From NCBI GenBank assembly GCA_007128865.1, contig SKWP01000265.1:1-5146 (forward strand): DNA of 5,146 nucleotides, in the 5' to 3' direction. The translations under genes and the position numbers were made by a program. How positions within the stretch are numbered: the first letter of the stretch is position 1; the number at the start of each line of letters is the position of its first letter. Positions 1-5,146 of this stretch are shown one piece after another. This stretch comes from Paracoccaceae bacterium (lineage in GTDB: Bacteria; Pseudomonadota; Alphaproteobacteria; Rhodobacterales; Rhodobacteraceae). Below the pieces are notes generated by a model. It saw only the letters and a list, made by a program, of their open reading frames with translations. It did not search any database and was not told the origin of the DNA.

Positions 1-227
1 CGGAAATGATAGTCGCGGCCGTCCACCTCGCCGGGGCGCGGCGGGCGGGTGGTGGCCGAAACCGAGAACGAGATATCGGGGTCCGACGCCAGAAGCCGCC
101 GCGCCAGGGTGGATTTGCCCGCCCCCGAAGGCGATGACAGGATGATGAGGATACCGCGGCGGCGCGCAACGGGCGCTTGCCGCGCCGGATCCGGAAGGCT
201 GGCGGCCTGCGGCGTGGCTCGGGTCAT
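1..227 (-). CDS. gmk: Guanylate kinase, N-terminal part (truncated by window edge)
   Basis: Guanylate kinase is a cytoplasmic enzyme that phosphorylates GMP (and dGMP) with ATP to give GDP, an essential step of purine nucleotide synthesis. Seventy-five complete codons are visible. A P-loop reads [10 protein letters not shown] at residues 31-40. It is followed by [10 protein letters not shown] and then the GMP-binding motif [21 protein letters not shown], split over residues 55-75, which is highly characteristic of Gmk. The remaining two thirds lie beyond position 1. The ATG at 227 was chosen because no other ATG, GTG or TTG codon in this frame lies between it and the P-loop. It leaves about 24 residues ([10 protein letters not shown]...) ahead of the usual Gmk start near [10 protein letters not shown], a short basic, proline- and alanine-rich extension. 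A purine-rich stretch (AAGAGG, complement of 232-237) overlaps the yicC stop codon and lies 4 bases before the ATG. The 8-base gap to yicC suggests co-transcription and perhaps translational coupling. Confidence 0.96.
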   Translation of the reverse strand, partial: MTRATPQAASLPDPARQAPVARRRGILIILSSPSGAGKSTLARRLLASDPDISFSVSATTRPPRPGEVDGRDYHF

Positions 228-235
228 GGCGCCTC

Positions 236-1150
236 TTACTCCAGGTTCTGGACCTGCTCGCGCATCTGGTCGATCACCGCCTTGAGGTCAAGCCCGATCC
301 GGGTCAGCGCCGAGGACTGCGCCTTGGAACACAGGGTGTTGGCCTCGCGGTTGAATTCCTGGGTCAGGAAATCGAGCTTGCGGCCAACCGCGCCGCCCTC
401 GGCCAGCATGTCCCGCGCGGCGGCCACATGGGCGCGCAACCGGTCGATTTCCTCGGTCACATCGGCCTTGACCAGCAGCATCGCGAGTTCCTGTTCCAGC
501 CGGCCCGGGTCCGGCCGGGCGGCAGTACCGGTTTCGGCCAGCAGCGGGCCGAGCCGCGCAAGCCCTGCGCGAAGCGCTTCGGCCATGCGCGCCTCGCGCG
601 GGGCCAGCTCGGCCGCGGCGGCGTCGGTCAGGGCGGCGATGCGGTCAAGCTGGCCGGTGATCACGGCACCCAGCGCCGCACCTTCGGTCAGGCGCATGGC
701 ATCGAAGGCATCGACCAGCGCCGGCAGCTCGGCCAGCAGGGCATCGCGCAGTCCGGCGGTATCGGCCGTCTCGGCCTGGCCATTGTCCATCACCCCGCGC
801 AGCGCCAGGATTTCCGCCGCACCGGTCGGGCGCAACGTCAGCTCGGTATCCTCGGCCGCCGTCTGAACCTGCCGCAGCGCCGCCAGCGCCTGCGCAAGCG
901 CCTGCGGATCGGGGCGCAGGCGGGCTTCGGCCGCGGGTCTTTCCAGCCGCAGCGAAAGCGTGACCGACCCGCGCCTGACCCGGTCTGCAATCAGCTTGCG
1001 CAGCGCCGGTTCAAGCCCGTCGATCCCGTCCGGCAGCCGCAGGCGCAGGTCGAAGCCGCGGTTGTTCACCGCGCGCAGATCCCAGGCCCAGCCGGTGCCA
1101 TCGGTGCCTGCACCGCGTGCCGCGGCGAAACCGGTCATCGACCGCAGCAC
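236..1150 (-). CDS. yicC: YicC/YloC family endoribonuclease
   Basis: Member of the YicC family (N-terminal YicC_N domain plus C-terminal DUF1732), whose Escherichia coli member has been described as an endoribonuclease acting on RNA such as small RNAs. The 304-residue product fits the usual length of about 290. Motifs seen are RSMTGFA at residues 3-9, [16 protein letters not shown] at 25-40, [14 protein letters not shown] at 229-242, [18 protein letters not shown] at 256-273 and the terminal [15 protein letters not shown] at 290-304, all family hallmarks. The middle (residues 75-225) is alanine-rich and helical in character. I chose the GTG at 1150 because it reproduces the common MxRSMTGFA family start. 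An ATG at 1138 (300 aa) and a GTG at 1210 (324 aa, with AAAGGA 9 bases upstream) are in-frame alternatives. The gene lies 8 bases before gmk, a pairing common in alphaproteobacteria, so the two are probably one transcript. Identity is near certain and the exact start is not. Confidence 0.95.
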   Translation of the reverse strand: MLRSMTGFAAARGAGTDGTGWAWDLRAVNNRGFDLRLRLPDGIDGLEPALRKLIADRVRRGSVTLSLRLERPAAEARLRPDPQALAQALAALRQVQTAAEDTELTLRPTGAAEILALRGVMDNGQAETADTAGLRDALLAELPALVDAFDAMRLTEGAALGAVITGQLDRIAALTDAAAAELAPREARMAEALRAGLARLGPLLAETGTAARPDPGRLEQELAMLLVKADVTEEIDRLRAHVAAARDMLAEGGAVGRKLDFLTQEFNREANTLCSKAQSSALTRIGLDLKAVIDQMREQVQNLE

Positions 1151-1219
1151 CCCCTGCCCGGCATCCCGACGGGAGGCCGCATCCGTCTTGTCGTTGCGAT
1201 TAACCGTCACCGCGGGTTT

Positions 1220-1225
1220 TCCTTT
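1220..1225 (-). promoter_or_regulatory. Shine-Dalgarno-like sequence for an alternative yicC start
   Basis: On the minus strand AAAGGA lies 9 bases before a GTG at 1210-1208 that is in frame with yicC. It is the best ribosome-binding match near the yicC 5' end, since neither the GTG at 1150 nor the ATG at 1138 has a purine stretch at ideal spacing. Using it would add 20 residues (starting VTVNRNDKTD) before the family-conserved MxRSMTGFA start. Confidence 0.35.
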
Positions 1226-1248
1226 CACTGGCGTCCGTTTGCGGTATC

Positions 1249-1264
1249 TTAACGTCCGGGTAAC
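1249..1264 (+). promoter_or_regulatory. Possible CtrA-type binding site
   Basis: The sequence TTAACGTCCGGGTAAC reads as TTAA, seven bases, then GTAAC. The consensus for the alphaproteobacterial cell-cycle regulator CtrA is TTAA-N7-TTAA(C), so only one base of the second half differs and the spacing is exact. It sits in the divergent gap, 115 bases before the PAS gene start and about 100 bases upstream of the yicC start, a sensible place for an operator. A single imperfect match can occur by chance, so this is a candidate only. Confidence 0.35.
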
Positions 1265-1365
1265 CAGTGTGGCCATAGCGTTAACGCGTGACGGCACAGG
1301 CAGCGGGGCGCAGGCGAACGGGGCCGTCAGGGCCGCCGTTCCGGCCGGCCCCGGCCGTTGCGGAC

Positions 1366-1370
1366 AGGAG
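1366..1370 (+). promoter_or_regulatory. Shine-Dalgarno sequence of the PAS gene
   Basis: AGGAG lies 8 bases before the ATG at 1379. This near-ideal match fixes that ATG as the start, in preference to the in-frame TTG at 1358 and the GTG at 1370. Confidence 0.85.
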
Positions 1371-1378
1371 TGTGCACC

Positions 1379-2026
1379 ATGCGATTCGCCGGGCTTGCCG
1401 AGATCGAGGCGTATTGGGAAGCGCTGCGCGCCGGCAGGCAGGCCCCGTCCAGAACCGAAATCGACCCGCGCGGGATCGAGGGCGCGCTGGCGCAGGCCTT
1501 CATCGCCACAGGCAGCAGCGATGGGCCGTGCAGGTTTCGCGTTGCCGGGCGCGAAGCCCGCGCGGCCATGGGCATGGACCTGCGCGGCATGCCGGTGGAT
1601 GCGCTGATCCTGCCCGCCGACCGCGCCGGCTTTTCGGCGCTTGTTGGGCGGGTGCTGTCGGATGCGGCACGGGCCGAGATCGACCTCTGCGCGCCGCGCT
1701 GCGGCGCAGCGCCGCCACTGCTGGCGCGGATGGTGATGCTGCCGCTGGCCGGCCCCGATGGCGGCATCGACCGGATGCTGGGCGGTCTGTCGATTCCGGG
1801 CCTGGCGGCAGGCGATGACTACAGCGCTGCCGCATGTGGCGCACCGCGGCGGTTTCTTGTCACCGCGAGGCAGTTGCGCCCGCCGGCCGCCCCCGGCGCA
1901 GCCAGCGCACCGGCGCCCGAACTGGCCGAACCGGCCGCGGCCTTTGCGCATCAGTCCGACACCGGGGTGCGCCTGCGCCCCACCCGCGCGCCCCATCTGC
2001 GTGTGGTGGAACCCGACCGGCCATGA
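1379..2026 (+). CDS. PAS_5-type PAS domain protein
   Basis: A 215-residue soluble protein resembling the alphaproteobacterial PAS_5 (PF07310) family, single PAS-fold proteins presumed to sense or bind a small ligand; biochemical function is unknown for most. The fold spans about residues 5-140: an initial helix (AEIEAYWEALRAGR), the family signature RTEIDPRGIEGALAQAFI at 25-42, the core strand CRFRVAGREARAAMGMDLRGMPVDAL at 51-76 (split here by family blocks) and the closing strands LLARMVMLPLAGPDGGIDRMLGGLSI near 114-139. The tail from about 165 is rich in proline, alanine and arginine, ends VRLRPTRAPHLRVVEPDRP, and looks disordered. No kinase, GGDEF, HTH or membrane segment is present, so any output would need a partner protein. 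It stands alone, divergent from yicC and convergent with the aldehyde dehydrogenase gene. The start is supported by AGGAG 8 bases upstream. Family assignment is from pattern recognition, not a profile search. Confidence 0.85.
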   Translation: MRFAGLAEIEAYWEALRAGRQAPSRTEIDPRGIEGALAQAFIATGSSDGPCRFRVAGREARAAMGMDLRGMPVDALILPADRAGFSALVGRVLSDAARAEIDLCAPRCGAAPPLLARMVMLPLAGPDGGIDRMLGGLSIPGLAAGDDYSAAACGAPRRFLVTARQLRPPAAPGAASAPAPELAEPAAAFAHQSDTGVRLRPTRAPHLRVVEPDRP

Positions 2027-2088
2027 GGCCGTTTCCGGCCGTTCCGGTCGCAGGGCCCCGGGGCGGGTCAAGCACCTGCCAGAGGGAA

Positions 2089-2106
2089 TCTCGTTGATCA
2101 ACGGGG
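2089..2106. repeat. Inverted repeat in the convergent intergenic gap
   Basis: A perfect 12-base palindrome, CGTTGATCAACG (2092-2103), lies between the convergent PAS and aldehyde dehydrogenase genes. As RNA on the plus strand it extends to a 7-pair stem (2089-2095 with 2100-2106, two G-U pairs) closed by a GATC loop. No T-run follows on either strand, so it is not a classical intrinsic terminator. It could be a weak bidirectional transcription-ending structure, an operator, or chance. Confidence 0.3.
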
Positions 2107-2130
2107 AAATCCGGCCCGTGCCTTCGGCAC

Positions 2131-2152
2131 TGATCAGACCGTTCCGGGATCA
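2131..2152. repeat. Imperfect hairpin at the 3' end of the aldehyde dehydrogenase gene
   Basis: TGATC (2131-2135) pairs with GATCA (2148-2152), and inside it CCG (2139-2141) pairs with CGG (2145-2147), with three bases bulged. The right arm includes the aldehyde dehydrogenase stop codon. Without a T-run it is only a candidate 3'-end structure that might slow exonucleases or aid termination. Confidence 0.2.
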
Positions 2153-3622
2153 GCGGCGAATGAACGGATTGGCGACAAGCCTCGGTTCTGCCAGCCAGAC
2201 CGCCTTTTCCTCGAGGTATTCATGAATTGCGCGGCTGCCGCTTTCCCGGCCGATACCACTCTGACCAAGCCCGCCGAAGGGGGCGGTATAGCTGGTGGCG
2301 CGATAGGTGTTGACCCAGACGGTACCGGCCCTGATCCGCTCGGCCATCCGCAGCGCGCGGGACATGTCCGAGGTCCAGACACCTGCGGCAAGGCCGAAGA
2401 CCGTGTCGTTGGCGATCTGCACCGCCTCATCCTCGTCGCGGAAAGACAAAACGCACAGCACCGGGCCGAAGATTTCCTCCTGAGCGATGCGCATGCCGTT
2501 GTCGACAGCTGTAAACAGCGTCGGAGAAACCAGATTGTCGGTCATGCCACGGTCAAGGTTCTCGGCGCCCAGCGCCAGGGTGGCGCCTTCCTCGACCCCG
2601 ATGCGAATGTAGTCGAGGATACGGGCCTTCTGCGCACGGGTCGCCACCGGGGCGATTTCGGTTTCCGGATCCATCGGATCACCGATACGCACGTCGCGCA
2701 CCCTTGCCAGCAGCTTTTCCAGCACGATGTCGTGGACATCCTCGTGCAGCAACAGCCTTGATCCGGCTATGCAGGTCTGCCCGGTCGCGGCAAACACGCC
2801 CGAGATGATTCCAAGCGCGGCGGCGTCAAGATCGGCATCGGGAAAGACGATGTTGGGGGATTTGCCGCCCAGCTCCAGCGTCACACGCTTGAAGTCCCGC
2901 GCGGCCAGTTCGTTGATGCGCCGCCCTGCCGCAACGCCGCCGGTAAAGGCGATCTTGCGTACCCGCGGATGCGTGACCAGCGGCTCGCCCACCGCCGGGC
3001 CGGTGCCGGTGACCGCGTTGACAACCCCGGCCGGCAGGCCCGCGGTTTCGATCAGACGCAGGAATTCGAGTGTCGAGGCACTGGTGAACTCGGACGGTTT
3101 GATGACCACCGTATTGCCGGCAGCCAGCGCCGGCGCAAGTTTCCAGGCCAGCAGCAGCAGGGGCGAATTCCACGGCGTGATCAGCGCACAGACCCCCAGC
3201 GGTTCGTGCCGTACAAAGGCAAACACACCGTCCTTGTCGATGGGCGGAACCCGGCCTTCCACCTTGTCGGCCAGCCCGCCGAAATACCGGTACCAATTGG
3301 CCATGTAGCGGCACTGGTTGGCCATTTCGGCCAGAAGCTTGCCGTTGTCCCGGACTTCGATACGGGCCAGATGGTCGGCGTTCTGCTCGACAATGTCGGC
3401 AATCCGCATCAGCACGAGGCCGCGGGCACTGGGCTTCATGCCTGACCAGACGCCCGCATCGAATGCCCGCGCCGCAGCATCCACCGCAGCTTCGACATCG
3501 GCCGAACCGCAATCGGGTATTTCGGCCCATGGTTCGCCCAGATAGGGGTTTTCAGACGCAAAGACGGCACCGTTGGCGGCATCACGCCACTGGCCGTCGA
3601 TCAGGATGCGGTAACGTTGCAT
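2150..3622 (-). CDS. NAD(P)+-dependent aldehyde dehydrogenase
   Basis: A complete 490-residue member of the aldehyde dehydrogenase superfamily, the usual length for the class, oxidising an aldehyde to its carboxylic acid with NAD+ or NADP+ in the cytoplasm. The catalytic set is intact: Asn152 in ITPWNSP, Lys175 in VIKPSE (cofactor binding), Glu250 in LELGGKSPN (general base), the nucleophile Cys284 in GQTCIAGSR, and Glu383 in QEEIFGPV (cofactor ribose contact). The C-terminal PFGGLGQSGIGRESG (448-462) is also typical. The usual FTGS nicotinamide-binding turn reads FTGG (226-229). The ATG at 3622 is preceded by AGGGAG (complement of 3630-3635) at 7 bases. The gene is third in the visible operon, 15 bases after the CoA-transferase gene. 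The overall style is that of betaine, hydroxymuconic or semialdehyde dehydrogenases, but the substrate cannot be assigned. The operon context suggests it makes an acid that is then CoA-activated, or clears a catabolic aldehyde. Confidence 0.95.
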   Translation of the reverse strand: MQRYRILIDGQWRDAANGAVFASENPYLGEPWAEIPDCGSADVEAAVDAAARAFDAGVWSGMKPSARGLVLMRIADIVEQNADHLARIEVRDNGKLLAEMANQCRYMANWYRYFGGLADKVEGRVPPIDKDGVFAFVRHEPLGVCALITPWNSPLLLLAWKLAPALAAGNTVVIKPSEFTSASTLEFLRLIETAGLPAGVVNAVTGTGPAVGEPLVTHPRVRKIAFTGGVAAGRRINELAARDFKRVTLELGGKSPNIVFPDADLDAAALGIISGVFAATGQTCIAGSRLLLHEDVHDIVLEKLLARVRDVRIGDPMDPETEIAPVATRAQKARILDYIRIGVEEGATLALGAENLDRGMTDNLVSPTLFTAVDNGMRIAQEEIFGPVLCVLSFRDEDEAVQIANDTVFGLAAGVWTSDMSRALRMAERIRAGTVWVNTYRATSYTAPFGGLGQSGIGRESGSRAIHEYLEEKAVWLAEPRLVANPFIRR

Positions 3623-3629
3623 GGCCGGG

Positions 3630-3635
3630 CTCCCT
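3630..3635 (-). promoter_or_regulatory. Shine-Dalgarno sequence of the aldehyde dehydrogenase gene
   Basis: AGGGAG on the minus strand, 7 bases before the ATG at 3622, fills most of the 15-base gap after the CoA-transferase stop codon. It supports both the start choice and independent ribosome loading within one mRNA. Confidence 0.75.
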
Positions 3636-3637
3636 GG

Positions 3638-4813
3638 TCAGTCGCCGGTTTCAGGATCAAGCAGGCGCCGGGTATCGCCACCCGGTTCAGGCGCGCGCAA
3701 CGGCCTGGCCTGCGGATGCCCGGACAGGCGCAGCGGATTTGCGGCGGTCAGAACCGGCGGAATTCCCGGGTGGGAGATACGCTCAAACAGCGGATTCTCG
3801 GGGCTCATGCGCCAATCCTCGGCCAGGGCCTGCCCGGTATCGCGGAACGGCGCCCAGCACACCGCGGTACCTTCAAAGGCCTCGGCTATCCCGGCAAGGC
3901 TGCGCGATCCGGTCCATTCGGCAATCAGGGCAGCGATGCCGGCGCGGGCGCGCCAGCGTTCTTCCTCGCGGTCGAGATCGGCACCAAAGGCGCGGGCAAG
4001 GTCAGACATCCGCTCGGCCAGCCCGGTGGCATCAAGCAGCGCGCGCCACTGCTTGACCGTCACCGCAACCAGCATCACCCGACGGCCATCCGAGGTCGCA
4101 AAGTCCCGCCCGAAACTTCCGTAGACCCATGTACCCTGCCGTGGCCGCGCGACGCCGGAAAGCTCGGTTTCGGCCAGAATCCCGAGATTGGCAATCCAGG
4201 CCATGGCCACGTCCGAGAGGCTCAGTTGCAGGTGCTGGCCCTGACCGGTCAACCGCCTGTGGCGATCGGCAGCCAACAGCCCCGTGGCAAGCGTCTGGCC
4301 GCAGATGATGTCCCAGAAGGGCACGGCATTGATGCCGGGGGCATTGATGTCTTCGGCGCCGCTCATCATGGCGGCACCGCAGGCCGCGTGAACGGTATAG
4401 TCGATGGCGCTGCTGCCGTCGGGGCTGCCGTCCAGCGTTGCAACGATGACATCCGGCCGCCGGCCGCGCAGGGCGTCGTGTCTCAGAGGGGCCGGAAGGG
4501 GCAGGTTGCTGACCAGTATGCCGCCGCCAGGGCCGCCGCCGCAGACCAGATCGGCAGCTCGGGCGGCATCTGCGGGTTTGCGCAGGTCAAGCGTGACCGA
4601 AGCCTTGCCGCGGTTCAGCATGCTCCAGTAAAGGCTGGTTCCCGACGGCGCCAGTGGCCAGCGCCGCGAATCGAGCCCCCCACCCGGAGGATCGAGCCGG
4701 ATGACCTCGGCCCCAAGCTGCGCCAGGGTCATCGTGGCCGACGGCGCGGCGATGAAGGCGCAGTGTTCGACGATGCGCAGGCCGGCAAGCGGCCCTTCGG
4801 CGGGCGCGCTCAT
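3638..4813 (-). CDS. Class III (CaiB/BaiF) CoA-transferase, 2-methylfumaryl-CoA isomerase-like
   Basis: A 391-residue family III CoA-transferase, normal in length, which moves CoA between carboxylates through an aspartyl-CoA anhydride. The N-terminal block PLAGLRIVEHCAFIAAPSATMTLAQLGAEVIRLDPP (8-43 in part) is the family CoA-binding start. Asp168 in PFWDIICGQTLATGLLAA (165-182) sits where the catalytic aspartate belongs, and GQGQHLQLSLSD follows at 190-201. Features such as DPPGGGLDSRRWP (41-53), SSAIDYTVH (134-142), ERHRRLTG-like ADRHRRLTG (182-190), RPRQGTWVYGSFGRDF (223-238) and VCWAPFRD (318-325) recall the Chloroflexus 2-methylfumaryl-CoA isomerase (Mct), which shifts CoA from C1 to C4 of mesaconate. 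That comparison is from memory, so mct is not assigned. The ATG at 4813 overlaps the upstream TGA by ATGA (4810-4813), implying translational coupling. An in-frame extension upstream to 4930 would run into the synthetase gene and is rejected. Confidence 0.92.
   Translation of the reverse strand: MSAPAEGPLAGLRIVEHCAFIAAPSATMTLAQLGAEVIRLDPPGGGLDSRRWPLAPSGTSLYWSMLNRGKASVTLDLRKPADAARAADLVCGGGPGGGILVSNLPLPAPLRHDALRGRRPDVIVATLDGSPDGSSAIDYTVHAACGAAMMSGAEDINAPGINAVPFWDIICGQTLATGLLAADRHRRLTGQGQHLQLSLSDVAMAWIANLGILAETELSGVARPRQGTWVYGSFGRDFATSDGRRVMLVAVTVKQWRALLDATGLAERMSDLARAFGADLDREEERWRARAGIAALIAEWTGSRSLAGIAEAFEGTAVCWAPFRDTGQALAEDWRMSPENPLFERISHPGIPPVLTAANPLRLSGHPQARPLRAPEPGGDTRRLLDPETGD
4810..4813 (-). 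other. ATGA stop/start overlap (translational coupling)
   Basis: On the minus strand the synthetase TGA and the CoA-transferase ATG share the four bases ATGA. Only a weak GGGA stands just ahead, so translation of the CoA-transferase probably depends on ribosomes finishing the synthetase. This suggests the two are made together in similar amounts. Confidence 0.85.
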
Positions 4814-5146
4814 GGTCCCGCAGCCGGGCCGGGGTCGCGCAGGATCACCCCGTCCAGCGCCACGGCCCCCATGCCTTCGGCTCGTATCAGCAGCGGGTTG
4901 ATCTCGGCCTCCCTGACCTGCGGTACCCACGCCAGCCGCGAGACCGCCACGATCGCCCCGGCCAGCGCGTCCAGATCGCCCCGCTGACGGTTTCGAAAGC
5001 CGCGCGCCAGGTCAAGGCCGCGCAGCGCGGCAATCATTTCATGTGCCATGCTGCGATCCACCGGCGCGACACGCAGCACGGTCTGGCGGGTCAGTTCCGC
5101 CAGCACGCCCCCCATGCCAAGCATCACCATCGGCCCCGCGACCGGA
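4810..5146 (-). CDS. NDP-forming acyl-CoA synthetase, C-terminal ATP-grasp end (5' end outside window)
   Basis: The last 111 residues of an acyl-CoA synthetase of the NDP-forming (acetyl-CoA synthetase ADP-forming) superfamily, which couples ATP hydrolysis to thioester formation between CoA and a carboxylic acid through phosphohistidine and acyl-phosphate intermediates. Visible residues begin PVAGPMVMLGMGGVLAEL, matching the ATP-grasp_5 motif GPvvmfGlGGifvE. They continue with a conserved VLRVAPVDRSMAHEMI-type segment (23-38), a DLDALAGAIVAVSRLA helix (57-72) and AEINPLL (80-86), the metal-binding E-x-N-P motif of the ATP-grasp fold. The frame stays open to the window edge, so the gene is longer and any upstream CoA-binding or ligase domains cannot be seen. 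The stop codon overlaps the CoA-transferase start. Relatives act on acetate, pimelate, ferulate or other acids, and the substrate is not resolvable here. An internal ATG at 5130 is not the start, because conserved family sequence continues above it. Confidence 0.9.
   Translation of the reverse strand, partial: PVAGPMVMLGMGGVLAELTRQTVLRVAPVDRSMAHEMIAALRGLDLARGFRNRQRGDLDALAGAIVAVSRLAWVPQVREAEINPLLIRAEGMGAVALDGVILRDPGPAAGP

Larger units (their letters stand above)
1151..1378. promoter_or_regulatory. Divergent intergenic control region between yicC and the PAS gene
   Basis: This gap must hold the promoters of both the yicC-gmk transcript (minus) and the PAS gene (plus), because the genes diverge. 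It contains a cluster of TTAA-containing sequences (1200-1205, 1249-1252, 1281-1285 within GTTAAC), which is notable in DNA otherwise almost free of A/T-rich words. A TATCTT at 1245-1250 on the plus strand, with a poor TTTCAC 16 bases upstream, and a TAAGAT on the complement of 1246-1251 are possible -10 elements. Neither has a convincing -35 box, so no promoter is called firmly. If yicC starts at the GTG at 1210, the untranslated gap is shorter (1211-1378). Confidence 0.5.

Noticed and set aside
1223..1250. TTTCAC-N16-TATCTT as the PAS gene promoter.
   Set aside because: The -35 match is poor and the -10 only partial. It is mentioned in the control-region entry but not supported as a separate feature.
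428..1252. A 274-codon plus-strand open frame opposite yicC.
   Set aside because: The translation is rich in glutamine, arginine and glycine with no motif, and yicC on the other strand is unambiguous.
1281..1286. The GTTAACG near 1280 as a second CtrA site.
   Set aside because: No TTAA or GTAA half-site lies at the 7-base spacing on either side.
1151..2101. The minus-strand yicC reading frame stays open upstream to 2101, suggesting a 621-residue protein.
   Set aside because: The extra part runs antisense across the whole PAS gene, is low-complexity (arginine, glycine, alanine), has no family likeness, and is explained by few stop codons in GC-rich DNA.
2118..2130. Small hairpin GTGCC-TTC-GGCAC as a terminator.
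   Set aside because: The stem has only five pairs, the loop is three bases, and no T-run follows on either strand.
4814..4930. Upstream extension of the CoA-transferase to a start at 4930.
   Set aside because: It would overlap the synthetase gene by about 120 bases and adds sequence absent from the family. The ATG at 4813 gives the standard CaiB-type N-terminus and an ATGA overlap.
3617..4987. A 456-codon open frame on the plus strand opposite the CoA-transferase gene.
   Set aside because: It is antisense to a protein with a clear family, its translation has no recognisable domain, and long antisense frames are expected at this GC content.

Overview
The window is a GC-rich stretch of bacterial chromosome. 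Its gene content and protein style point to an alphaproteobacterium, most likely of the Rhodobacterales/Paracoccaceae type: an adjacent yicC-gmk pair, a PAS_5-type single-domain protein, a CtrA-like TTAA-N7-GTAAC sequence, and very high GC at third codon positions. The taxonomic placement is inferred, because no database search was possible. I see no rRNA, tRNA, CRISPR array, insertion sequence or prophage.

Layout from left to right. Positions 1-227 (minus) hold the N-terminal third of guanylate kinase (gmk), cut by the window edge. Immediately upstream in the same direction, 8 bases away, is a YicC/YloC-family endoribonuclease gene (236-1150, minus). A 228-base divergent intergenic region (1151-1378) separates it from a plus-strand PAS_5-type protein gene (1379-2026) with a clear Shine-Dalgarno sequence. 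Positions 2027-2149 are a short convergent intergenic region with small inverted repeats, including a perfect 12-base palindrome.

The right half (2150-5146) is a tightly packed minus-strand metabolic operon. In transcription order it holds the C-terminal end of an NDP-forming acyl-CoA synthetase (ATP-grasp part, 5' end outside the window), a class III CoA-transferase resembling 2-methylfumaryl-CoA isomerase (Mct), and an NAD(P)+-dependent aldehyde dehydrogenase. The first two genes overlap by ATGA, and the second and third are separated by 15 bases. Together they suggest oxidation of an aldehyde to an acid, ATP-dependent CoA activation, and CoA transfer or intramolecular CoA migration, probably in catabolism of a small dicarboxylate or other carboxylic acid. 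The substrate cannot be read from the sequence.

The left half is ordinary housekeeping with one poorly known sensor-like protein. The most interesting points are the predicted CoA-thioester operon and the divergent yicC/PAS control region. I see no convincing evidence for a wholly new system.
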